Shown piece after piece: positions 27,134 through 34,737 of a DNA stretch of 53,613 nt (position 1 is the first letter of the stretch; each line of letters begins with the position of its first letter). Under the pieces are notes generated by a model that did no database searches, was not told the DNA's origin, and worked only from the letters and a program-made list of their open reading frames with translations. The stretch is taken from positions 1 through 53,613 of the forward strand of contig JAXMAO010000014.1 of the NCBI GenBank assembly GCA_046350375.1. Reading direction: 5' to 3'. The position numbers were made by a program, and so were the translations under genes. The stretch is from JAXMAO01 sp046350375 (GTDB lineage: Bacteria > Planctomycetota > Phycisphaerae > UBA1845 > UTPLA1).

Positions 27134-28009
27134 ATGAAGAGACTCTCGGCGGTTCTGGTGCTGGCGTGCGTGTGTAGCCTGGCGGTGTCGAGCGTGCAGG
27201 CGGGCGAAGGCTGCTGCATGAAGAACGGCGACGCCAAGACGGTGAAGGCATCGGGCCAGTGCACGAAGACCGGCATGGCGTGCGCGGCGTTCGGGAAGGA
27301 ATTCCCGGCGATGACCGTGACGGTCGGCGACCAGAAGTATTGCTGGGCGACGCAGAGCGCCGAGTGCTGGAAGGCGATGCAGGCGTCGAAGGCCAAGCCG
27401 AGCTTCATGGTCGCGGGCAAGCAGTTCGACGACATGGAGAAGGCGATGGACGCCTTCGTGTGCGCCGCCGAGTGCTACAAGGCCGGTTTCACCACGATCG
27501 CCTACGAAGAGAAGGACGGCGCCTGGGCGATGTGCGAGATGGGTGACGACTGCTGCACCAAGGGGGCGGCCGAAGGCAAGGCGTGCTGCGCTGCCAAGAA
27601 GGCTTCCACGCTGGCGAGCTGCCCGGCCGGCAAGAAGGACGCCGCGGTGGCGTCGGCCAAGTCCGAGGGCTGCGCGGGTTCGAAGGAGCACGGCGCGGCG
27701 AAGGTCGACTACAAGCAGTACAAGAAGTTCCGCGTTGCCGGCCACACCTACACCAGCTTTGCCGACGCGATGGCCGCCCACAAGCGCGTCGCCGAGTCGA
27801 TGAAGCAGGTCAAGATGAGCTACATCGTCGACGGCAAGACCGTGGACAACAGCGACGAGGTCTGCCCGATGGCCAAGAAGGACCACAAAGTGGTCTATTG
27901 CGTCGGCGGCAGCAAGACGCCGTGCGAGATGACCGCCAAGGTGCTGATGGCCAAGGCGCAGTGCGATGCGGCGGCCAAGGCGCTCGATACGTCAACCGCC
28001 CGGCTGTAA
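27134..28009 (+). CDS. Cys-rich secreted protein with internal repeats, unknown function
   Basis: A 291-residue exported protein. The signal peptide is clear (MKRLSAVLVLACVCSLAVSS, cut after VQA). The mature part has 19 Cys, including CC pairs at GEGCC, DDCC and ACC, and many Lys. At least two copies of a unit of about 40 residues are visible: FMVAGKQFDDMEKAMDAF... near residue 97 and FRVAGHTYTSFADAMAAH... near residue 200. Each is followed by a strand ending in a G-K or D-G-K pair. A third partial unit is VTVGDQKYCWATQ (near 63). Ribosome-binding site AAGGAG is 8 bases before the ATG, with a good promoter and a strong terminator, so this is a well-expressed single-gene unit. Metal or thiol binding is possible; I recognise no family. 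Confidence 0.85.
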   Translation: MKRLSAVLVLACVCSLAVSSVQAGEGCCMKNGDAKTVKASGQCTKTGMACAAFGKEFPAMTVTVGDQKYCWATQSAECWKAMQASKAKPSFMVAGKQFDDMEKAMDAFVCAAECYKAGFTTIAYEEKDGAWAMCEMGDDCCTKGAAEGKACCAAKKASTLASCPAGKKDAAVASAKSEGCAGSKEHGAAKVDYKQYKKFRVAGHTYTSFADAMAAHKRVAESMKQVKMSYIVDGKTVDNSDEVCPMAKKDHKVVYCVGGSKTPCEMTAKVLMAKAQCDAAAKALDTSTARL

Positions 28010-28072
28010 CGGATTCTCACAGGTCTACAGGGTCCGCGCGGTCCACGACCGGCGGATTGGCCAGTCTTCCTG

Positions 28073-28108
28073 CCCGCTGGCGCGCCCAGGCGCACCAGCG
28101 GGTTTTTT
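28073..28108 (+). terminator. Intrinsic terminator of the Cys-rich protein gene
   Basis: Perfect 8-bp stem cccgctgg (28073-28080) with ccagcggg (28095-28102) followed directly by six T (28103-28108). It is 64 bases after the stop codon. Confidence 0.92.
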
Positions 28109-28182
28109 CTTTGGATTCGTCCCGCCGCGCCGCGCCGCCCGCCGCCGGTGCGCCGATTGCCGGCTGCCGTGCGAACCGGCGG

Positions 28183-29772
28183 TCAGCCGCAGAAACCCAC
28201 GCCGCCGCCGCCGGGCGTTTCGATCGTGAGAATGTCGCCGCGGGCCAGCCGGAAGTTGGTCTTGCCCGGCAGCATGCGCGGCGTCCCGCCGGCCGGCTTC
28301 AGCGTTGCGACGAACGGCTGGCCGTCTCCGCCGCCGCGCAGTCCGGCGCCGCCGCGCGATGTGCGGTCGGCCAGCAGCGCCCCGTCGAGATCGACCAGCG
28401 CCTCGAGCTCGCGGACGATGCCGGCGCCGCCGGGGTGCGCGCCGCCGCCGCCACTGCCGGCGCGAATGGTGTAGCGTCGCACGCGCAGCGGATAGGCCGA
28501 CTCGAGCGCCTCGACCGGCGTATTGAGCGTGTTGGTCATATGGGTGTGCACGGCGTCGGCGCCGCGCATCGACGGCGTGGCGCCCGATCCGCCGCCGATC
28601 GTCTCATAGTAGGCAAACGGCCGGCCGCGCCGGTCGCGCCCTGCGAGCGAGACCGACGCCATCGTGCCGGCCGAGCCGGCCGGGACGCGCTGCGGCAGCG
28701 CCGTGGCGAGCGCCCGCAGCACCACGTCGACCACGCGCTGGCTGGTCTCGACGTTGCCGGCTGCCACGGCCGCCGGCTCGCGCGCGTTGACGACGCATCC
28801 GGGCGGCGCGATCACGCGGAGCGGGGCAAACATGCCGGCGTTGTGCGGCAGGCGCGGCCCGGCGAGGCAGGCGAACACGTACGCCACGGCCGAGCGCGTC
28901 ACCGAGAGCGGGCAGTTCACGCAGCCGTCCACCTGCGGGTCGGTGCCGGCGAAGTCGGCCACCACCTGCCCGTCGGCGACGTGCAGGCGGAGCTGAATGC
29001 GGATCGGCCGATCGCTGACGCCGTCGCCGTCGAGCGTGTCGGCGGCGGCATAGTCGCCGCGCGGAATCTCGGCGATGGCGAGGCGCATGAGCCGCTCGCC
29101 GTATGCGAGCAGTTCGCCGCACAACGGCTGAAAGCCGGCGCCGTGGCGCGCCACCAGGCTGACCAGGCCGCGCGCCCCGACCACGTTGGCCGCGAGCTGA
29201 GCCCGCAGATCGCCGAGCCGCTCGCGGGCGGTCTCGAGCCTGGAGAGGAACCGCGCGTGCAGCTCCGGCTGCTCCTGTCCGGCGGCGAACCACTTGACGG
29301 GCGGCAGGCGGATTCCCTCGTCGTCGATGTGGCGACTGACACCCATCGAGGCGGCGGTGCGTCCGCCGACGTCGGCGTGATGCGCGCGATTGGCCGCCAG
29401 GCCGATCAGTCGTTCGCGATCAAAGACGGGCGTGACCAGCGTTAGGTCTGGCAAGTGTGTGCCGCCGCGGAACGGGTCGTTGAGAATTATGACGTCGCCG
29501 GGCGCGAGCGGACCCGACTGGAGCGCGGCGGCGACGCTGTCGGGCATCGAGCCCAGGTGCACGGGGATGTGGGCGGCCTGTGCGAGCAGTCGCCCGCCGG
29601 CGTCGAAGAGGGCGCAGGAATGGTCGCGGCGTTCCTTGATGTTGGGCGAGAAGGCGGTGCGGGCGAGCGTTTCACCCATCTGCTCGGCGATGGCGACCAG
29701 GCAGTGGCGGAAGAGTTCGATCCGCGCGGCGAGCGGCGGCAAGGCGTCTGGCGTGGTAGGCGACGAGGGCAT
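28183..29772 (-). CDS. Hydantoinase B/oxoprolinase-family protein
   Basis: A 529-residue protein of the HyuB family, which with HyuA forms ATP-dependent hydantoinases, 5-oxoprolinases or acetone carboxylase-like enzymes. Diagnostic stretches: SPNIKERRDHSCALFD near residue 36, GDVIILNDPFRGGTHLPD near 88, the NCPLSVTRSAVAYVF region near 290, and the C-terminal Gly-rich SGGGGAHPGGAGIVRE and TPGGGGVGF. The length is normal for HyuB. ATG 29772 starts shortly before the family core. No hyuA is found on either side, so the partner must be elsewhere or absent. A 7-bp hairpin (ggcagtt/aactgcc near 29814-29838) sits in the leader. Confidence 0.9.
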   Translation of the reverse strand: MPSSPTTPDALPPLAARIELFRHCLVAIAEQMGETLARTAFSPNIKERRDHSCALFDAGGRLLAQAAHIPVHLGSMPDSVAAALQSGPLAPGDVIILNDPFRGGTHLPDLTLVTPVFDRERLIGLAANRAHHADVGGRTAASMGVSRHIDDEGIRLPPVKWFAAGQEQPELHARFLSRLETARERLGDLRAQLAANVVGARGLVSLVARHGAGFQPLCGELLAYGERLMRLAIAEIPRGDYAAADTLDGDGVSDRPIRIQLRLHVADGQVVADFAGTDPQVDGCVNCPLSVTRSAVAYVFACLAGPRLPHNAGMFAPLRVIAPPGCVVNAREPAAVAAGNVETSQRVVDVVLRALATALPQRVPAGSAGTMASVSLAGRDRRGRPFAYYETIGGGSGATPSMRGADAVHTHMTNTLNTPVEALESAYPLRVRRYTIRAGSGGGGAHPGGAGIVRELEALVDLDGALLADRTSRGGAGLRGGGDGQPFVATLKPAGGTPRMLPGKTNFRLARGDILTIETPGGGGVGFCG

Positions 29773-30252
29773 CAGGACTTTCGCACGCGGGAGCGCGGGT
29801 CGGGCGAGGTTATCGGCAGTTGGTAAAAACTGCCCACCCATTACCCATGCTGGCGACCATTCTGGCCTCAGTTTGAGCAGTTGCCAAGATGCGCCGACAC
29901 GGCGGCGTCGGACGGCATTCGCGGTTTGCAGGGCGGGAAGCCACGTTTCGTCGATTCGGCACGGTCCGCGCTGCCGTGGCACACCGGTTGCATATTCATC
30001 CCAGCGTCAGCCCAACGACGTTGACCGCGACGGATGGAGCTGACGTACACACGAACCTTTCTTCCCCTTCCCAACACCGCGCCAGGAGCCGGCCGCCCAA
30101 AGCGGCCGGCTCCGTTTTTACGCGCGCTCGATACCGGTCGTGCGCCGTGGCGCAACGGCGCCGGGCTGAAGCGGGCAGCAATGGTCGCGCGGCGCGAGGC
30201 TCGTATAATCGCCCCCCTTTGATCGGCGATGTCGAACCGTGCGAGGCAACAC
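29773..30252. other. 480-base gap with an orphan terminator; possible small RNA
   Basis: Between the starts of the divergent HyuB and deoxyhypusine-synthase-like genes. It contains a strong plus-strand terminator (30085-30119) with no supported protein gene or tRNA before it. Sequence from about 29860 to 30084 is less GC-biased in places than coding DNA. No known RNA family was recognised. Confidence 0.45.
30085..30119 (+). terminator. Strong intrinsic terminator without an obvious gene
   Basis: Perfect 12-bp stem ggagccggccgc (30085-30096) and gcggccggctcc (30102-30113), loop ccaaa, then gttttt. It would end a plus-strand transcript in a region where no gene is evident, and it lies about 130 bases upstream of the next gene's start. 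Confidence 0.8.
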
Positions 30253-31497
30253 ATGGCAAAGAAGCGCAGCAGTTCCGGCGACCACGCCAGCCCGGCCGGC
30301 CACAACGGGCAACCGCACGCGTCCGGCGGGCGGCAGCGGCGCCAGTTCATGCACGGCCCGCAGGTCGAGCCGCTGAAGCTGGCCGGCAACGAGGAGGTGG
30401 CCGACCTGATCGACCACTGCTTCGGCCGCAGCGGCTTCAATGGCCGGCGGCTGGCGGAGGCGTGCGAGCTGTACGCCCGCATGCTGCGCGGGCCGACGAC
30501 GGTCGGGCTGACGCTCAGCGGCGCGATGACGCCGATCGGCATGCAGGGGGTGCTGATCTCGCTGATGGAGGCGGGCTTCGTCGACTGGATGATCTGCACG
30601 GGCGCGAACCTGTATCACGACCTGCACCGCGCGTTCGACCTGCCGGTGCGGCAGGGTCACTGGGTGGTCGACGACAACGAGCTGGCCGACGCCGGCGTGG
30701 CGCGGATCTACGATACGTTCATCGAAGAGCGCGGCACGCTCGAGGCGACCGACAAGCTGGTGCAGCAGGCGATGGCGGGCGTGGACACGAGCGCGCCGCT
30801 GTCGAGCGCGGCGCTGCACTGGATTCTCGGGCGATGGGTGGCGCGGCATGCGCCGGCGCCGCAGCGCTCGCTGCTGGCGATGGCCCATCGCTACGACGTG
30901 CCGATCTACACCAGCTCGCCGGGCGACAGCTCGATCGGCATGAACCTGATCGTGCCGCGGCTGTTCGACCAGCCGCTGCAGCTCGACCCGCTGGCGGACG
31001 TGATCGAGACGGCGGCGATCGTGAAGAACGCGAAGAAGAACGGCGCGGTGATCGTGGGCGGCGGCTCGCCGAAGAACTTCTACTTGCAGACGCAGCCGAC
31101 GCTGCACCAGATTCTCTACGACACGACCGGCGGCGGACACGACTACTTCATCCAGCTGACGACCGACTCGCCGCACTGGGGCGGGCTGTCGGGCGCGACG
31201 CCGTCCGAGGCGCGCAGCTGGGGCAAGATCAAGGACGCCACGCGCGACAACGTGGTGGTCTATTCGTGCGCGTCGCTGACGCTGCCGCTCTTGGCGCAGT
31301 ACGTGTGCGTTCGCAGCCATCGCCGGCCGCTGAAACGGCTCTATGGGCGGCTGGAGACGCTGGTGGCCGAGCTGCGGTCGGCGGCGCAGAAGAACACGAC
31401 GCTGCACGCCGAGCTGAAGCGGGCGCAGTTGAACTATTCGGCGGCGCCGGCCGGTGTCAGCAAGCGGCGCGGCAAGGCGCGGACGCGGGCCGAGTGA
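30253..31497 (+). CDS. Deoxyhypusine synthase-like protein (probable homospermidine synthase)
   Basis: A 414-residue NAD-dependent aminobutyl transferase of the deoxyhypusine synthase family. In bacteria such proteins (SpeY type) are known to make homospermidine from spermidine and putrescine. The catalytic Lys is conserved: Lys325 in SEARSWGKIK, as in the eukaryotic enzyme. Other family blocks are GLTLSGAMTPIGMQGVL near residue 85, ICTGANLYHDLH near 114 and VGGGSPKNF near 268. Residues 1-40 are a basic low-complexity extension. Start ATG 30253 has GAGG upstream; ATG 30229 is an alternative. Agmatinase, which makes putrescine, follows 100 bases downstream on the same strand, which supports polyamine synthesis. 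Confidence 0.9.
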   Translation: MAKKRSSSGDHASPAGHNGQPHASGGRQRRQFMHGPQVEPLKLAGNEEVADLIDHCFGRSGFNGRRLAEACELYARMLRGPTTVGLTLSGAMTPIGMQGVLISLMEAGFVDWMICTGANLYHDLHRAFDLPVRQGHWVVDDNELADAGVARIYDTFIEERGTLEATDKLVQQAMAGVDTSAPLSSAALHWILGRWVARHAPAPQRSLLAMAHRYDVPIYTSSPGDSSIGMNLIVPRLFDQPLQLDPLADVIETAAIVKNAKKNGAVIVGGGSPKNFYLQTQPTLHQILYDTTGGGHDYFIQLTTDSPHWGGLSGATPSEARSWGKIKDATRDNVVVYSCASLTLPLLAQYVCVRSHRRPLKRLYGRLETLVAELRSAAQKNTTLHAELKRAQLNYSAAPAGVSKRRGKARTRAE

Positions 31498-31597
31498 GAC
31501 GGACCGTTGGTCTGTGCCACGCAGAGCGCGCGGCCGGCCCCTGGGGACGTGCCGCACAGCAACGTCGCCGCTCGAGCTTCCACTTCGGAGTGACTTC

Positions 31598-32497
31598 GTG
31601 GCCACGATTCCCGACAACTTCCTCGGCCTGCCGGCGCCGCACGGCACCGCGGCGCGGGCGCGCTACGCCGTCCTGCCGATTCCTTATGACAGCACCACCA
31701 GCTTTCAGGTCGGCACGCGCAACGGTCCGCGCGCCATCCTGACGGCCAGCCAGCAGGTCGAGCTGTATGACGAGGAGCTGGACGCCGAGGCCTATCGCGC
31801 CGGCGTCTGGACGGCCGCTCCGCTCGCGCCCGAGATGGCCGGGCCGGACAAGCAGGTGAAAGCGGTCCATGCCGCGGCGCGGCCGATCGTTCGGGCGGGG
31901 CAGTTTCTGATCGGGCTGGGCGGCGAACATTCGATCACCGCCGGGCTGGTGCGCGCGGTAATGGAGCGGCACAAGCCGCTGACCGTGCTGCAAATCGACG
32001 CGCATGCCGACCTGCGCGACGAGTACGAGGGCACGCCGCACTCGCACGCCTGCGCGATGCGGCGGGTACTGGACCTGGGGGCGAAGCTGGTCGCGGTCGG
32101 CATCCGCAACTATTCGCGCGACGAGCAGCGTTTCATGCAGCGGCGGGGTATCGCGCCGGTGTCGGCGCGCGAGTGCCACGCCGATCCGAACTGGATCGAG
32201 CGCGTGGTGGCGCGGCTGGATTCGCCCATCTACGTCACCATCGACATCGACGGGCTCGACCCGGCCTACGCGCCCGGGACCGGCACGCCGGAGCCGGGCG
32301 GGCTGACCTGGTTCCAGGTGGTCGATCTGCTGCGGGCGGTCACGCGGGCCCACCGCGTCGTCGCGGCCGACTTGGTCGAGGTGATGCCGCTGCCGGGCTC
32401 GATGCAGACCGAGTTCCTGGCGGCCAAGCTCATCTACAAGCTGATCGGATACGTCGAGACGGGAGTGTCGACGGCGCGGCGCGGGCGGCGGAAGTAG
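31598..32497 (+). CDS. speB: Agmatinase
   Basis: A 299-residue binuclear Mn ureohydrolase that splits agmatine to putrescine and urea. Metal-binding motifs: GLGGEHSITAG near residue 106, IDAHADLRDEYEG near 134 with SHACAMRR after it, and DIDGLDPAYAPGTGTPEPGGL near 216. The SHACAMRR segment favours agmatinase over arginase. The start is a GTG at 31598 with CGGAG 7 bases upstream; a longer open frame runs into the end of the upstream gene but lacks homology. It follows the deoxyhypusine-synthase-like gene, so putrescine would feed that enzyme. An arginine decarboxylase is not in the window. Confidence 0.93.
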   Translation: MATIPDNFLGLPAPHGTAARARYAVLPIPYDSTTSFQVGTRNGPRAILTASQQVELYDEELDAEAYRAGVWTAAPLAPEMAGPDKQVKAVHAAARPIVRAGQFLIGLGGEHSITAGLVRAVMERHKPLTVLQIDAHADLRDEYEGTPHSHACAMRRVLDLGAKLVAVGIRNYSRDEQRFMQRRGIAPVSARECHADPNWIERVVARLDSPIYVTIDIDGLDPAYAPGTGTPEPGGLTWFQVVDLLRAVTRAHRVVAADLVEVMPLPGSMQTEFLAAKLIYKLIGYVETGVSTARRGRRK

Positions 32498-32545
32498 CCG
32501 GCGGCGGCGCTCGACGCGCGGGGCGCCGCGCCGCAGAATCAGCCC

Positions 32546-32905
32546 GTGGTCGCGGTCTTGGCGGTGTGGCTGGCGCTGGGGGCGTTGGTGACGACGGTGG
32601 CGGTGGTCGTCCGGCCGTCGGGCGGCGCCGAGGCCGTGGTCACGCTGCTGCCCTACACGCTCGCGTTCTCGGCGACGCTGGCGGCGGCGGTGCTGTGGGG
32701 ACTGCGCGGGCGGCGGGCGAGCGAACCGGGTGTGGCCGGTCAGCGGCTGCAGGCGGGCTGCGCGATCGCGATCAACAGCCTGTCGTTCGCGATCCTGCTG
32801 TTCGCGCTGCAAACGGCGGTGCACGCGGTCTTCGGGCGGGTGCTGGAGGGCGGTTTCCTGGCGTTCTGCTACTGGGCGTATCGGCGCGTGGTGCTGCGCG
32901 AGTGA
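32546..32905 (+). CDS. Small multi-helix membrane protein
   Basis: A 119-residue protein with three or four hydrophobic stretches (residues 1-23, 30-52, 72-95 and 98-112). It starts at GTG 32546, 48 bases after speB. It reads as AtpI/ATP synthase I-like in size and in the pattern of helices, but no clear signature is seen and no ATP synthase genes are near, so I leave it unnamed. It lies just before thiS in the same direction. Confidence 0.6.
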   Translation: MVAVLAVWLALGALVTTVAVVVRPSGGAEAVVTLLPYTLAFSATLAAAVLWGLRGRRASEPGVAGQRLQAGCAIAINSLSFAILLFALQTAVHAVFGRVLEGGFLAFCYWAYRRVVLRE

Positions 32906-32950
32906 CGCTGGCGCGCGGCGGCTCTATAATCGCGCCGAGGGCAGGGCTGC

Positions 32951-33166
32951 GTGCCAGCGACCGAATCGATCGAGATTTCCGTGAACGGCGAACCGACGCA
33001 GGTCTCTGCCGGCGTGACGCTGGCCGAGCTGTTCGCGGCCCGGCCGCCGCGGCCGCCGTTCGCGGTCGAGGTCAACCGCCAACTGGTGCGACGCGGGGAA
33101 TACGAGCGCGTCGCGCTGCGGGCCGGCGACCGGGTGGAAATCGTGACGCTGGTCGGCGGCGGCTGA
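32951..33166 (+). CDS. thiS: Sulfur carrier protein ThiS
   Basis: A 71-residue ubiquitin-fold sulfur carrier for thiazole synthesis. It keeps the pattern ISVNGEPTQV near the start, VEVNRQLVRRGEYERVALRAGDRVEIVTLVGGG towards the end (given in parts), and the C-terminal Gly-Gly that becomes a thiocarboxylate. GTG start at 32951. Its stop is 39 bases before thiG, so the two are an operon. ThiF, ThiH/ThiO and ThiE are not in the window. No TPP riboswitch (THI box) was recognised upstream. Confidence 0.93.
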   Translation: MPATESIEISVNGEPTQVSAGVTLAELFAARPPRPPFAVEVNRQLVRRGEYERVALRAGDRVEIVTLVGGG

Positions 33167-33205
33167 ATCGCGGCCGACGAACTGCATTGCACAGGCTGAG
33201 CAGCC

Positions 33206-34018
33206 ATGGACCCGACACCGCTGAAGATCGCCGGCCGCAGCTTTCGCTCGCGGCTGTTCGTGGGGACGGGGAAATACGCCGCGTATGAACAGATGCGCGC
33301 GGCGCTCGAGGCCAGCGGCTGCGAAGTGGTGACGGTGGCGGTGCGGCGCGAGCGGCTGATCGACGCCCAGAATCGCAGCCTGCTCGACTTCATCGACACG
33401 CGGCGCTACACGATTCTGCCGAACACGGCCGGCTGCTTTTCGGCCGAAGACGCGGTGCGCGTGGCGCGGCTGGGCCGCGAGCTGCTGGAGCAGATCGGCA
33501 ACCCCGGGGCCAGCTGGGTCAAGCTCGAGGTGCTGGCCGATCGCAAGACGCTGCTGCCCGACCCGGTCGGAACGCTGGCGGCGCTGACCGCGCTGCGGGC
33601 CGAGGGGTTCGACGTGCTGGTCTATACGTCGGACGACCCGGCGATGGCGCGGCGGCTGAAGGAGGCCGGCGCGGCGAGCGTGATGCCGGCCGGCTCGCCG
33701 ATCGGCAGCGGGCAGGGGGTGCTGAATCCGAACAACATCCGCATCATCCTGGAGCTGCTGAAGGAAGGCGACGCCGACTACCCGGTGATCGTCGACGCCG
33801 GCGTGGGCACGGCCAGCGACGTGACCATCGCGATGGAGCTGGGGGCCGACGGCGTGCTGCTGAACACCGGCGTGGCGTCGGCGAAAGACCCGGTTGGCAT
33901 GGCGCGGGCGATGGCGCACGCGATTGACGCCGGCTACCTGGCGGCCCGAGCCGGGCGGATTCCGCGGCGGCTGTATGCCAGCGCCTCGTCGCCGGTCGAG
34001 GGGACGATCATCTATTAG
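33206..34018 (+). CDS. thiG: Thiazole synthase ThiG
   Basis: A 270-residue TIM-barrel enzyme that builds the thiazole phosphate of thiamine from deoxyxylulose 5-phosphate, dehydroglycine and the ThiS thiocarboxylate. Visible: SRLFVGTGKYAAYEQM near residue 14, the Schiff-base Lys in SWVKLEVLADRKTLLPD near 103, VMPAGSPIGSGQGVLNP near 164, and PVIVDAGVGTASDV near 193. All are diagnostic. ATG 33206 with a weak upstream Shine-Dalgarno (gctgagcag). Directly follows thiS. Hairpin family 2 and family 1 elements lie between this gene and the next. Confidence 0.96.
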   Translation: MDPTPLKIAGRSFRSRLFVGTGKYAAYEQMRAALEASGCEVVTVAVRRERLIDAQNRSLLDFIDTRRYTILPNTAGCFSAEDAVRVARLGRELLEQIGNPGASWVKLEVLADRKTLLPDPVGTLAALTALRAEGFDVLVYTSDDPAMARRLKEAGAASVMPAGSPIGSGQGVLNPNNIRIILELLKEGDADYPVIVDAGVGTASDVTIAMELGADGVLLNTGVASAKDPVGMARAMAHAIDAGYLAARAGRIPRRLYASASSPVEGTIIY

Positions 34019-34070
34019 AGCGTTCTTCACGCGCGCATGGCGGTCGCCGGCTGGTCACGCCGTGAAATGA

Positions 34071-34095
34071 AGACACGGGCTGAAAGGCCGTGCCA
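34071..34095. repeat. Hairpin repeat family 2, copy 2
   Basis: The 25 bases from agacacgggctg to ggccgtgcca match the reverse complement of 23871-23895 at most positions and can form an imperfect hairpin around aaa. As at the other copy, a family 1 element lies close by (40 bases downstream). Confidence 0.55.
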
Positions 34096-34134
34096 ACCAA
34101 CGATGCGCGCGTGCCACGCGACAAACTCACGTCT

Positions 34135-34223
34135 GCGGCAAAGAGGATCTTTGCCGCTACCGGGATGGGGGCGAATCGCGCGTTGCAGCGAGGGGCGGCA
34201 AAGAGGAACTTTGCCGTACCGGG
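34135..34223 (+). repeat. Hairpin repeat family 1, locus 4: composite two-hairpin element
   Basis: The first hairpin has a 10-bp perfect stem, gcggcaaaga (34135-34144) and tctttgccgc (34148-34157), loop gga. The second has an 8-bp stem, cggcaaag (34196-34203) and ctttgccg (34209-34216). Each is followed by taccggg (with one extra base in the first). The 38-base spacer shares accggg, gggcg and gcgcgttgc with the minus-strand spacer of 7216-7302, in the same order. The element lies between thiG and a membrane-protein gene. Confidence 0.85.
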
Positions 34224-34282
34224 AGAGGGGCGCGGCGGTCGCCAGCGGGGCGTGAAGCGGTTAGATTTCACTCCCAGAGCGC

Positions 34283-34708
34283 ATGAACCGCCGCACGCGA
34301 ACGCGACTGTGCCTGGCCGTGATCTTCGCCGGCCTGGCGAACTTCCTGAGCTATACGGTGGTGTACGCCTACATCAACGGCGACGCCGCCAACGGGCGGA
34401 TCGAGCACGGGCGCTACTACGTCCGCGGCCATTTCATCCACAGCAACGAGGGGCGCGAGCGCGAAGTGCAGCGCTGGGTGTGGATCTACAGCTACGCCCA
34501 CTCGATCAGCATCTGGCCGACGGTCGCCGGGATGCTGCTGGCGATGCTGACGCTGGCGCGGCCGCTGATCGTGGCGGTTTCGCCCGATTCGCCGATGGTC
34601 GGCGCGACCATGGTCGGCGTGATCGCGACGCTCATCCTGCTCATCACCGGGCTGCTGACCACTTTTTTTACGATCGACTTCGTTCGCAATCTGCTCGGGC
34701 CGACCTAG
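34283..34708 (+). CDS. Small integral membrane protein
   Basis: A 141-residue membrane protein with helices at about residues 9-29, 76-96 and 105-130. A hydrophilic loop (about 30-70) contains HGRYYVRGHFIHSNEGRER, which probably faces outside. ATG 34283 is the only in-frame start before the first helix. It lies 29 bases upstream of the DUF885 gene and is likely co-transcribed with it. I recognise no family. Confidence 0.7.
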   Translation: MNRRTRTRLCLAVIFAGLANFLSYTVVYAYINGDAANGRIEHGRYYVRGHFIHSNEGREREVQRWVWIYSYAHSISIWPTVAGMLLAMLTLARPLIVAVSPDSPMVGATMVGVIATLILLITGLLTTFFTIDFVRNLLGPT

Positions 34709-34737
34709 CGGCGCGCTGCGCCAATAAAGGAGACTGC

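Noticed and set aside
25457..27886. An 809-codon minus-strand open frame opposite the aldo/keto reductase and Cys-rich gene
   Set aside because: Antisense shadow; no motif, and it runs across a promoter region and two real genes.
32546..32905. AtpI (ATP synthase I) call for the small membrane protein
   Set aside because: Size and helix pattern fit loosely, but there are no conserved residues and no atp genes nearby.
33167..33205. THI-box or other riboswitch around thiS-thiG
   Set aside because: The gaps (45 bases before thiS and 39 between the genes) are too short, and no THI-box core was seen.
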